A stretch of 64,000 bases of DNA from VFJQ01 sp044226525 (GTDB taxonomy: Bacteria; Verrucomicrobiota; Verrucomicrobiia; Chthoniobacterales; Chthoniobacteraceae): NCBI GenBank assembly GCA_044226525.1, contig JBGAGV010000010.1, positions 62,001 through 126,000 on the forward strand, in the 5' to 3' direction. The position numbers were made by a program, and so were the translations under genes. Below the pieces are notes generated by a model. That model was not told where the DNA came from and did not search any database. It was given only the letters and a program-made list of their open reading frames with translations. Below are positions 33,353 through 41,821 of the stretch, one piece after another; position 1 is the first letter of the stretch; each line of letters starts with the position of its first letter.

Positions 33353-35023
33353 ATGTTCGCGAACTCTTCCGCCAAATATCGTCCTTTTCCGCCGGTCAAC
33401 CTGCCCGACCGGCAATGGCCGGCTCGCACGCTGACCAAACCGCCCATCTGGTGCTCCGTCGATCTGCGCGACGGCAATCAGGCCCTCGCGGTGCCCATGA
33501 ACGTCTCGCAAAAGCTCGAACTCTTCGAGGCTTTGGTGCGCTGCGGCTTCAAGGAAATCGAGGTTGGCTTTCCCTCGGCGTCGAATACCGAATTTCGTTT
33601 CAACCGTCTGCTCATCGAAAACGGCCACGTGCCGGACGATGTGACCATCCAGGTGCTGGTGCAGGCGCGCGAGGATTTGATCGAGCGCACCGTGGAATCG
33701 CTCATGGGAGCGAAGCGCGTCATCATTCACCTCTACAACTCGACCTCACCCGCACAGCGCCGTGTCGTCTTTGGCATGAGCAAGGACGAGATTGTGAAGG
33801 TCGCCGTGCGCGGCGCGAAATGGATCAAGGAACGTCTGTCGCGCCTGGAGGATAGCGGCACGCAAGTGATGCTGCAATATTCGCCCGAGAGCTTCAGCGC
33901 GACGGAAGTGGAATTTGCGAAGGAAATTTCCGAAGCGGTGATGGACGTGTGGCAGCCCACGCCAGAGCGGAAGATGATTCTGAACCTGCCTGACACCGTC
34001 GAGGTAGCGATGCCGAACGTTTACGCCGACCAGATCGAATGGATCTGCCGCAACATTCGCAACCGCGACTCCCTCATCGTCAGCCTGCACACACACAATG
34101 ATCGCGGCACCGGCGTCGCCGCCACCGAACTGGGCATGCTGGCCGGCGCCGATCGCGTCGAAGGCACCCTCTTCGGCAACGGCGAGCGCACCGGCAATTT
34201 GGACATCGTCACCGTCGCGCTGAACTTCTTCATGCACGGTATCGATCCGCGCCTCGACTTCAGCAAGCTGAACGCCGTGCGCGAAGTCTATGAACGCTGC
34301 ACCGGCATGGACGTGCCGCCTCGCCAGCCTTACGCGGGGGAACTGGTCTTCACCGCGTTCAGCGGTTCGCATCAGGACGCGATCAAGAAAGGCCTCGCCG
34401 AGTGGGAAAAACGCGCGGGCCAGCCGTGGGATGTGCCGTATCTCACCATCGATCCGAGCGACATCGGGCGCGAGTATCGCGAAGTCATCCGCGTGAACAG
34501 CCAGAGCGGCAAAGGTGGTGTGGCGTATCTGCTGGAGAGCGAATTCGGCATGGAACTGCCGAAGGACATGCAGCGCGAATTTGGCCCGATCGCCAATGAT
34601 GCAGTGGACGCATTGGGGCGGGAGGTAACGGCAGCCGAGTTGAAGACGATGTTCTGGCGCGAATATGTCGAGCGCACACAGCCGTGGGAGCTGGTTCATT
34701 TCCATGCCGACGGCGTGGACGGCGTTTTCGAGTGCCGCGCCTCCGCGCATTACGCGGGCGCCGATGTGAAACTCACCGGTAATGGCAACGGTCCCATCGC
34801 GGCCTTCGTGCACGCGTTACGGCAGCACGGCGCGGAACCGTTCGAAGTGGCCAACTTCAAGCAACACGCTCTCACCGCCGGCACCGAGGCTAGCGCGATC
34901 GCTTACATCCAGCTCCGCTTTGCCGACGGCCGCCAACGCTGGGGCGCCGGCACGGATACCAACATCGAACTCGCCTCGATCAAAGCCGTGCTCAGTGCGT
35001 TGAATCGCGCGTCCGGACAATAG
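33353..35023 (+). CDS. leuA: 2-isopropylmalate synthase
   Basis: The protein has 556 residues and belongs to the longer (LeuA2-type) form of the enzyme that condenses acetyl-CoA with 2-oxoisovalerate in leucine synthesis. It shows SVDLRDGNQA (catalytic Arg39 and Asp40), the metal site HTHNDRGTG near residue 244, and FGNGERTGN. The C-terminal third is the leucine-sensing regulatory domain (VDGVFECRASAHYAGADVKLTGNG). No other leucine gene is adjacent. Its stop is only 10 bp from the stop of the convergent sulfatase gene, with no clear terminator between them. Confidence 0.95.
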   Translation: MFANSSAKYRPFPPVNLPDRQWPARTLTKPPIWCSVDLRDGNQALAVPMNVSQKLELFEALVRCGFKEIEVGFPSASNTEFRFNRLLIENGHVPDDVTIQVLVQAREDLIERTVESLMGAKRVIIHLYNSTSPAQRRVVFGMSKDEIVKVAVRGAKWIKERLSRLEDSGTQVMLQYSPESFSATEVEFAKEISEAVMDVWQPTPERKMILNLPDTVEVAMPNVYADQIEWICRNIRNRDSLIVSLHTHNDRGTGVAATELGMLAGADRVEGTLFGNGERTGNLDIVTVALNFFMHGIDPRLDFSKLNAVREVYERCTGMDVPPRQPYAGELVFTAFSGSHQDAIKKGLAEWEKRAGQPWDVPYLTIDPSDIGREYREVIRVNSQSGKGGVAYLLESEFGMELPKDMQREFGPIANDAVDALGREVTAAELKTMFWREYVERTQPWELVHFHADGVDGVFECRASAHYAGADVKLTGNGNGPIAAFVHALRQHGAEPFEVANFKQHALTAGTEASAIAYIQLRFADGRQRWGAGTDTNIELASIKAVLSALNRASGQ

Positions 35024-35033
35024 ACGGCAGCGC

Positions 35034-36545
35034 TTATTCCGGCGGCTTTTTCCCGGCCTTTTTCGCTGGCTCGATGCCGTCCTCGATGCGCATGCGCTGA
35101 ACCTTCGGGACATACCCTTCCGAAAGATTGAGCTGCGTGGAGCGCAGGTGCGTCAGCATCTGCTTCCGCATGCGGCTCAAGGTTTCGTGATGTTCGGTTT
35201 CCCCGGAAAGGTCGTGCATCTCCAATGGATCCTTTTCGAGATCGAAGAGATATTCGCGCTCGCCTTCCGCGAACCATTTATAGCGCTCGTCGCGCGCCAT
35301 CACGTTGAGAGGCGCGTCCTTCCCGATCTCGCTGATCGCCACGGTGCGCACCGAAGCCTTCTTGCCGGTGGCCACAGGCAGGAGCGACCTGGCAAACCGC
35401 CCGGGTGACAGCTTCCCGCCAATCGCTTCGACGATGGTGGGATAGACGTCGAACATCTGCGCGGGGGCTTTCGTGCGGCCCGGCTTCACCTGCCCGGGCC
35501 AGCGAATGAAGAGCGGCACGCGCGCTGATTCCTCGTAGAACCGGCCCTTGGTGAGAAAGCCGTGCGCTCCCATCATTTCGCCATGGTCGGCCGTGAGGAC
35601 GACCAGCGCGTTGTCCCACGTGCCACGCTGTTTCATCGCCTCGACAAGCCGCCCCACGTTGTCATCGACCAGCGCAATCTTGCCGAGATAGTTCGCCAGC
35701 ATGCGTTGCACTTCCATCCGGTCGAGGGTCCGCCGCTCGCGCCTGAAGCTCTCCACGACGTTTGCGGGCAGCGTCAGCTTCGCGGGATCGAACATCGTCG
35801 CATATTCTCCCGGCGCATCGAGCGGTGGATGCGGGGAGTGCAGGCTCACGACAAGGCACATCGGCTTGTCCTTCGGCTGGCGTTGGATGAACTCAACCGC
35901 CGAGCGCGTGACGAACGTATCGTGGTAGTCTTCCGGCTTCACGAGGCTGGCCCGCGGCTCGAATTCCCATTCCACATAGCGTTGGTGCAGGTCGGCCGCG
36001 ACGGTCTTGAGCAAGCCGAGTTTCTGGAGGTATCGCGCATAAGCATTGCGATCGTTGGCCGAATCCACCGGACCCGGAACATCCAGCACGTAATCGAGCC
36101 CGAGGGCGCGATAGTAGTTCTCGGCCGACTGAAATTCGCGCGCGAAACCCGGCCCCGACGTCCAGTGCAGCTTGCCGATCTGTGCCGTGGTATAACCTGC
36201 CGCCCGGATATCGCGAAACATCGGCGCCGCTTCGGGCGGCACAAAATAGTCGGTCACATTTCCCCACACCGAGTGCCCGCCATTGTGCGGATAAAGGCCA
36301 GTAATGAGCGAGATCCGCGCCGGCATGCACACGGGCGACGTCGTATAACACGCATCGAAGATCATTCCCTCGCGCGCGATGCGATCGAGATTGGGCGTCC
36401 GCACCTCTGAATTTTCCCAACTCAGATAACGCGGACTCCACTGATCCGTCAGCACAACGAGGACGTCCGGCTTCGGCGCGTCGGCAGCGAGCGAAATGGA
36501 AGTCGCGGCAAGCAGGAGGGTCAGGACACGATGGAAGATGTTCAT
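35034..36545 (-). CDS. Exported sulfatase (choline/heparan-sulfatase-like type)
   Basis: The sulfatases here hydrolyse sulfate esters and use a formylglycine made from the Cys of a Cys-x-Pro-x-Arg motif. This one has 503 residues, a signal peptide (VLTLLLAATSISLA) and CMPAR at 73-77. It differs from the others in the window: the first metal loop reads LTDQW in place of the usual DD, the second reads TADHGEMMGAHG near residue 320, and GKLHW replaces GKWHLG. These features resemble choline-sulfatase and heparan-type sulfatases. The tail is mildly basic (PAKKAGKKPPE). It is the last gene of the minus-strand cluster and is followed, 10 bp away, by the convergent leuA. Confidence 0.9.
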   Translation of the reverse strand: MNIFHRVLTLLLAATSISLAADAPKPDVLVVLTDQWSPRYLSWENSEVRTPNLDRIAREGMIFDACYTTSPVCMPARISLITGLYPHNGGHSVWGNVTDYFVPPEAAPMFRDIRAAGYTTAQIGKLHWTSGPGFAREFQSAENYYRALGLDYVLDVPGPVDSANDRNAYARYLQKLGLLKTVAADLHQRYVEWEFEPRASLVKPEDYHDTFVTRSAVEFIQRQPKDKPMCLVVSLHSPHPPLDAPGEYATMFDPAKLTLPANVVESFRRERRTLDRMEVQRMLANYLGKIALVDDNVGRLVEAMKQRGTWDNALVVLTADHGEMMGAHGFLTKGRFYEESARVPLFIRWPGQVKPGRTKAPAQMFDVYPTIVEAIGGKLSPGRFARSLLPVATGKKASVRTVAISEIGKDAPLNVMARDERYKWFAEGEREYLFDLEKDPLEMHDLSGETEHHETLSRMRKQMLTHLRSTQLNLSEGYVPKVQRMRIEDGIEPAKKAGKKPPE

Positions 36546-36628
36546 GAAGCGCCGCTATTCATTCCCATATCACGGCCATCGGGATGCCACCCATGAGTAT
36601 GGAGGCGGCATGAAGACGTGCCACACCC

Positions 36629-37954
36629 TCATTGCACCCCAGCTTTCGCCTTTTTCTTTTTCCTCTTCTCCGCTTTGTTTTTTCCCTTCTCTCGCGCGGG
36701 CGTGTCGCCGGTGATCGTGTCCTGCGATTTCAAATCGTTGAGCACGGCCTGCAATCGTTCGCGGCCACCTTTTGCCGCGGGATCGGTCGTATCCGCCGCC
36801 ACCGGCAACTCTTTGAAGGGGGCTTCCTTCAAATCGAACATTTCGCCGGTGCCGGTGAGCTTCCAACGCGCGTCGCGCACATAGCGCGCTCCGGCGAGTT
36901 GCACATAGATCCATTCGCGCGGCGTGCCCGGCTGGCCTTTGATCTGCGCGGCGAAACTATGCCCATCGATCTTCACGTCGGGCAACTTCGCCCCCGCGAG
37001 TTCGGCAAACGTCGGCAGGAAGTCTGTGAAATCGGTCAGGTCCTTGATCACCTTTTCCGCCGGAGTGACACCGGGCCAGTCCACGATCAACGGCACCCGG
37101 CTGCCACCTTCGAGCATCGTGCCCTTCAGGCCGGAGATCGGTTTGCCATCCACTGTGGCCATCGGCGCGCCTTGGTGCGCAGTCCCGTTATCTCCCACAA
37201 AAACGAGCAGCGTCTTCTCCCGCAGCTTGAGCTTTTCCAGCGCGTCAACGAGTTGGCCGACCAGCTTGTCCATGTAGGCGTTGTCGTCGGCATAAGCCGT
37301 CGCTTCATCCGCCCGGCCTGGCTTGCTGTCCGGGGTGCGCTTGATCGGCGCATGCATGTGCGACATCGCATAGTGAACGTAGAACGGCTGGTCCTTGTGC
37401 CGTGTCATGAAGTCCACGAGGAACTCATGCATCACGTCGGGCAGATAGCGGTCGCCCAGCGGAGTGGTTTTACCATTCAGCGTGTAGTTCGGCCCTTGGT
37501 CCGACCAATATTTCCCGCTCCCTAGGAACCGCAAATACTCGTCGAAGCCCCAGTCACCGGGCTCCAATCGCAACTGACTCCACTTCCCCACCTGCGCGGT
37601 CACATAACCCGCGGGCTTGAGCACCTTGGGCAGGAGGACCTCCTCCCGGCGCATCTGGTTGCCATAGCCGTTCGTCAGCATGCCCGTCCGAAACACGTAA
37701 CGCCCGCTCAAGCATGTCGCGCGCGATGGTCCGCACACGGGATTCGCATAGCAATACTCGAAGCGCGTTCCTCCCTTCGCGAGCGCATCGATATTCGGTG
37801 TGGGCCAGTGCCCACCGTAACAGCCGACATTCCCGAGCCCAACATCGTCGGAGAGAATAAAGATGATGTTGGGCTTGGAGGCTTCCGCTGCGCAGGCCGG
37901 GCCGGTGAGAGTGCCCAAGGCCACAGCCAGCAGAGTGAGAAGAAATGATTTCAC
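36629..37954 (-). CDS. Exported sulfatase with strongly basic C-terminal tail
   Basis: This 441-residue sulfatase has a signal peptide (FLLTLLAVALGTLTG), metal Asp36-Asp37 (LSDDVG), the formylglycine site CGPSR at 74-78, and FVGDNG near 253 for the second half of the metal site. GKWSQL is in the position of the usual GKWHLG. The final 30 residues are highly charged (EKGKNKAEKRKKKKAKAG), well beyond the sulfatase fold. It is flanked by sulfatase genes 83 bp downstream and 54 bp upstream. Specificity cannot be assigned from the sequence. Confidence 0.92.
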   Translation of the reverse strand: MKSFLLTLLAVALGTLTGPACAAEASKPNIIFILSDDVGLGNVGCYGGHWPTPNIDALAKGGTRFEYCYANPVCGPSRATCLSGRYVFRTGMLTNGYGNQMRREEVLLPKVLKPAGYVTAQVGKWSQLRLEPGDWGFDEYLRFLGSGKYWSDQGPNYTLNGKTTPLGDRYLPDVMHEFLVDFMTRHKDQPFYVHYAMSHMHAPIKRTPDSKPGRADEATAYADDNAYMDKLVGQLVDALEKLKLREKTLLVFVGDNGTAHQGAPMATVDGKPISGLKGTMLEGGSRVPLIVDWPGVTPAEKVIKDLTDFTDFLPTFAELAGAKLPDVKIDGHSFAAQIKGQPGTPREWIYVQLAGARYVRDARWKLTGTGEMFDLKEAPFKELPVAADTTDPAAKGGRERLQAVLNDLKSQDTITGDTPAREKGKNKAEKRKKKKAKAGVQ

Positions 37955-38008
37955 GTGAAAGTAATCACACCGCCCCGGGCAATTTGGACAATCGCGAAGA
38001 GTGTCGCC

Positions 38009-39415
38009 TCAGTTTTCCCTGTCCTCTGCCTTGATGTATTCTTTCGGTAGCGTCGCCACCCACGCCTCGACTTTCGCGGTAAGTTTTTTCACCACCTCGG
38101 CGTGCTGCGCGGCCACATTGATCCTCTCCGTCGGATCGGTGGCGAGGTCGTAAAGCTCGCTTTCACCCCGCTTTCGCGTCGGGTGAACCAACTTCCACTG
38201 TCCTTCGCGGATGCCCGCGTCGCTGCCGGGAGCACTCGTCTTCCACAGCAGTGGGCGGCTTCGGATGTGCACCCCACCGAGCCACGCATCGGATGCGTCC
38301 TCGCCCTCGAAGTCCTTCGTCTCGATTTTCACCCCGGCGAGATGGCACAGCGTCGGGAGCCAATCGACTCCGCTGATCACCGACTTCTCGTCCACGCGCC
38401 CCGCCTTCACCTGCCCCGGCCAACGCACGATGAATGGCACTCGCACGCCACCCTCATACATCCCGTGTTTCCCGCCGCGAAACTCACCCGTGTAACCCAT
38501 CGCGTTCAGACGAACCTCGGTTTGATCGTTGTCGCCTTTGTTCTTCTTGCGCGCCTTACGTTCGTTCGGGTCCTTTTCTTCGCTGCCCCGAATATCCGCC
38601 GGCCCCTGATCGCTGGAAAAGACGACGATGGTCTTCTCGCGCAGTCCCAGTTCGTCGATCCGCTTCAGCAGCCGCCCGATATCCTCATCCATCGAATAAA
38701 GATCCGCGAGATAACGCCGCATGTGATCGCTCACGTCGCCGCCGCGCGCTCTGCACATGGCGAACTTTTCCTGCATCGGCGCCGCGAACTTCGACTCGTC
38801 CACCACCACATCCTTAAACCGATCCACGTAGGGCTGCGGCGGGTTGACCGGGTGGTGCGAGATGTGACTCCACACGTTTACATAGAACGGCCCGCCTCGA
38901 TGATCTTCAACAAACTTGATCGCCTCGTCGTAAATATGCGCATCGCGCCCCCGCGTTCCCTGCTTTCGTTTTCCTTCCTGCTTGTCATCCGCGCCGGTGA
39001 CATCGATGCCATATGTTCCGCTCTTTCCATCCGGTCCGATGTGCCACTTTCCAAAGTGCCCGGTCGCATAACCTTGCTTCTTCAAAAGCTCGGTAATCGT
39101 CACGCGATTCCCGAATCCGCCGCTGGCCGGATAGTTCGCATACGACGCCGGCCAGCGGCTTGTCATCAAGCCCGTCCGTGCCGGGCAGCAGGTCACCCCG
39201 GTGGCGTAGAACTGCATAAACCGCGTGCCATCTTTCGCCAGCGAGTCGATATTTGGCGTTCGCGCATAGGGATGCCCGTAGCAACCAAAGTCGGCAAAAC
39301 CGGAGTCGTCCGCGAGAATGAAGACGACATTCGGTTTTGCGTCGGTCGCCACCGCCGGGCTCCCTCGGAGCGAGCAAACGAGCGCTGTAAGAAACAGAGC
39401 AGTCCTGAAAAGCAT
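38009..39415 (-). CDS. Exported sulfatase with DQG metal motif and basic insertion
   Basis: The 468-residue protein has a signal peptide (MLFRTALFLTALVCSLRG), LADDSG near residue 35, and the formylglycine site Cys76-Cys-Pro-Ala-Arg80. GKWHIG is present. Two features set it apart. The second metal loop reads SSDQG near 268, with Gln where Asn or His is usual. Immediately after it comes a charged insertion (EEKDPNERKARKKNKGDND). The C-terminus has no lysine tail. It is coupled to the upstream sulfatase (3 bp apart) and probably acts on a different sulfate position. Confidence 0.9.
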   Translation of the reverse strand: MLFRTALFLTALVCSLRGSPAVATDAKPNVVFILADDSGFADFGCYGHPYARTPNIDSLAKDGTRFMQFYATGVTCCPARTGLMTSRWPASYANYPASGGFGNRVTITELLKKQGYATGHFGKWHIGPDGKSGTYGIDVTGADDKQEGKRKQGTRGRDAHIYDEAIKFVEDHRGGPFYVNVWSHISHHPVNPPQPYVDRFKDVVVDESKFAAPMQEKFAMCRARGGDVSDHMRRYLADLYSMDEDIGRLLKRIDELGLREKTIVVFSSDQGPADIRGSEEKDPNERKARKKNKGDNDQTEVRLNAMGYTGEFRGGKHGMYEGGVRVPFIVRWPGQVKAGRVDEKSVISGVDWLPTLCHLAGVKIETKDFEGEDASDAWLGGVHIRSRPLLWKTSAPGSDAGIREGQWKLVHPTRKRGESELYDLATDPTERINVAAQHAEVVKKLTAKVEAWVATLPKEYIKAEDREN

Positions 39416-39418
39416 GGT

Positions 39419-40741
39419 CTATTTGTCTTTCTTTTTTCCCTTCTTATTCGCCTTGCGATCTTCCTCGCCATCCCAGCGCCGGTCCTGCCAGCGCGGCGGC
39501 TGCATGGTCGAGTTCCATTGGTCGAAGAGCGCTTGCAGATGCCTGGCCTTCTCAGGTTGCTGCGCGGTGAGATCCGTTTGCTCACCGGGATCGCGCGCAA
39601 GGTTCACCAGCATGGGCTCCATGTCTTTGCTAGCTTTCACCAGCTTCCAGTCACCTTCGCGCACGGCATGTTGCACGCCGAAGCGGAAGTAAAGCGCGCG
39701 AGGCGCGAGGTGTTCGGCCCTGCCTTCCAGCAGCGGCAGGAGATTAACCCCATCAAGCTGCCACTCCGCTTTCACCTCCGCTCCGGCAGCCGCGAGCATC
39801 GTCGGTAACACATCAAGCTGGATGACCGGATCGTGCGATACCCGACCGCCGGGGAAGCGCCCCTTCCACGCCGCGATCCACGACACGCGGATGCCGCCTT
39901 CCCAGCAAAACCACTTGCGTCCGCGCAGGCCACCCATCTCCGCATTGGCATACGCACCGCCGTTGTCGCTGATCAGGAAGATGAGCGTGTTTTCCTCCAG
40001 TTTCAGCTCGCGTAATTTCGTCATCACGGTGCCAACGGCTTCGTCCGCCTCGGCCACGAGTGCGGCGTATGGCTGGTCGTGCTTCGACAGGTGCTTGAAC
40101 TTCTCCAGCCACTTTTCGGAGGCGACGTGCGGCGCATGCACTGCATTGAAGGCGAGATAAAGAAACCACGGCTTGTCCTTGTTTCGCTCGATGAAGCCGG
40201 CTGACTCTCGCGCATAGACCGGCGACGTGATCGGCTGGCCCGGAAGGTCGTCGGTCTTTTCCTTGTCGCGATAGAAGCCGGCGCGCTCCCCTTCTCCGCC
40301 AAGGTTGCCGACGCTGCCTACTGAGAAATCGAACCCACGCGCGGCCGGAAGAAATTCCGGCGCACTCGCGCCAAGGTGCCATTTTCCGACGATGCCGGTG
40401 GTGTAACCGGCGGTCTTCATTCGCTGCGCGATGGTTGTTTCGGTCAGCACGAGATCCGTGCCCGGCCGCCCCGGATTCGCATCGTGTCCACTCCGCGCCT
40501 GATAACGCCCCGTCATCAATCCCACTCGACTAGGCGAGCAGATGCAGGCAGACACATAGCCATCCGTGAAGCGCACCCCGCCCGCAGCGAGCGCATCGAT
40601 ATTCGGCGTCGCCGCCATTTTGCCGCCGTAACACCCCAGCTGCGCCCAACCCATGTCATCGACATAGAAGATGAGGACGTTCGGTTTGTCGGCCGCGAGA
40701 GCCGCCGTGGCGAAAAAGAGGAGACTGAGAAGCAGACGCAT
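39419..40741 (-). CDS. Exported sulfatase with lysine-rich tail
   Basis: The start ATG 40741 (440 residues) opens the signal peptide MRLLLSLLFFATAALA; an in-frame ATG seven codons earlier is less likely. Metal Asp28-Asp29 is in YVDDMGW, the formylglycine site is CSPSR at 68-72, GKWHLG follows, and ISDNGG lies near residue 258. The subfamily with GCYGGKMAATPNIDALAAGG resembles N-acetylgalactosamine-6-sulfatase and arylsulfatase A types. The C-terminus ends DRKANKKGKKKDK, the same kind of basic tail as its neighbours. It lies 3 bp before the next sulfatase gene. Confidence 0.92.
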   Translation of the reverse strand: MRLLLSLLFFATAALAADKPNVLIFYVDDMGWAQLGCYGGKMAATPNIDALAAGGVRFTDGYVSACICSPSRVGLMTGRYQARSGHDANPGRPGTDLVLTETTIAQRMKTAGYTTGIVGKWHLGASAPEFLPAARGFDFSVGSVGNLGGEGERAGFYRDKEKTDDLPGQPITSPVYARESAGFIERNKDKPWFLYLAFNAVHAPHVASEKWLEKFKHLSKHDQPYAALVAEADEAVGTVMTKLRELKLEENTLIFLISDNGGAYANAEMGGLRGRKWFCWEGGIRVSWIAAWKGRFPGGRVSHDPVIQLDVLPTMLAAAGAEVKAEWQLDGVNLLPLLEGRAEHLAPRALYFRFGVQHAVREGDWKLVKASKDMEPMLVNLARDPGEQTDLTAQQPEKARHLQALFDQWNSTMQPPRWQDRRWDGEEDRKANKKGKKKDK

Positions 40742-40804
40742 GACGTGTGGCAGTAACAGCATCAGGCACCTCGCCTTGGGACAAGGAAAGCGAACCGTCC
40801 GCCC

Positions 40805-41818
40805 TTAGCGCGGAGGGACGGCGATCATGTCCATCGTGAAAGTCGAAGATCCGCTCCCGATGCGCTGCACCGTGGCCTTGGACGCCGCCGGGGGGCGCTG
40901 TGGGTCGTAGTAGTATGGACGCAGTTCGTTCAACGCTTTGCTCACATCGTCCGCTGCCACGTAGTAGGTCGCTTTCGCGAGGTGCTTGAGATCGCTCCCC
41001 GTCGCATCGAGAGCGGTTTGGAGTTGAGCAAACACTCCTCGAACCTGCGCGCCTGCATCGCCTGTGGCGCTCAACCCCGAAAGATAGATGCGTGGTCCAG
41101 CGGCGAGACGCACCACTCGACAATAAACCGGAGACGCTTTCAGGCCCGGCGGCGTAAGGAATTCGATCGCTTCTTTGGCATCCGGGCACGAGACGATCAT
41201 TTCGATCTCGACCGGCACCGAGCCGCCGATCCACTCCACCAACACCTTCGGTCCCGGGAAAAATTTGCGGAGTTCCTCAAAAACGATCACCGAATCGCTC
41301 ATCGGCTGCACAAAGGCTTTCACCTGCACCACACCGCTCCAATCCGAACCCAGAAATTGCAGGGTCGCGGCCAGACTCTTCATCGTCTGATGCGTTGCCT
41401 CGCGCAGGTCCGCGCCTTTCTCCGCCTGTCCCGAGACGTAAGCGACGCCACCAGCGGGCAGGACTCCGAGACCGGTGCGGTCCGTCGGTGCCACGGCATC
41501 AAACGCGAAATTCGAGCCGCCAGGCAGGGCCGTAACCACACAGGTGAGGGCGGGCACTGGCGAATACCGTTCGGCGATGGCCTGACGCACGGCGGGTTCG
41601 TCCTCGGCGCGGCGCAGATACGCATTGATCTTCACCGGCTTCGCTCCCGCGAGCACTCGCGTAGCGAGACCGGATAGCGCACTCTCAGCGGTCTCGCCCA
41701 GTGCCATCTCCGTGTGGAGGAGCGGTTGATCGGGCACGATGACCCCGAACGGAGTAAACCGCGGCATCTCAGCCGCCAACGCAGCGATGGCTGCAAACAG
41801 GGGGAACAGGAATTTCAT
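40805..41818 (-). CDS. Exported protein with three tandem RidA-like domains
   Basis: The 337-residue product starts with a signal peptide (MKFLFPLFAAIAALA) and then has three RidA/YjgF-like units. Unit one is about 20-110 and degenerate (TPFGVIVPDQPL...ALTCVVTALP). Unit two is about 115-225 (PAGGVAYVSGQ, VVQVKAFV, VEIEMIVSCP). Unit three is about 235-335 (AGPRIYLSGLSATGD, LKHLAKATYYV, TFTMDMIAVP). RidA proteins normally are single-domain cytoplasmic trimers that hydrolyse reactive enamines. A triple, exported form could form one trimer-like unit in the periplasm. The catalytic Arg of RidA cannot be placed with certainty in each unit. It sits between two sulfatase genes. Confidence 0.8.
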   Translation of the reverse strand: MKFLFPLFAAIAALAAEMPRFTPFGVIVPDQPLLHTEMALGETAESALSGLATRVLAGAKPVKINAYLRRAEDEPAVRQAIAERYSPVPALTCVVTALPGGSNFAFDAVAPTDRTGLGVLPAGGVAYVSGQAEKGADLREATHQTMKSLAATLQFLGSDWSGVVQVKAFVQPMSDSVIVFEELRKFFPGPKVLVEWIGGSVPVEIEMIVSCPDAKEAIEFLTPPGLKASPVYCRVVRLAAGPRIYLSGLSATGDAGAQVRGVFAQLQTALDATGSDLKHLAKATYYVAADDVSKALNELRPYYYDPQRPPAASKATVQRIGSGSSTFTMDMIAVPPR

Positions 41819-41821
41819 GAA

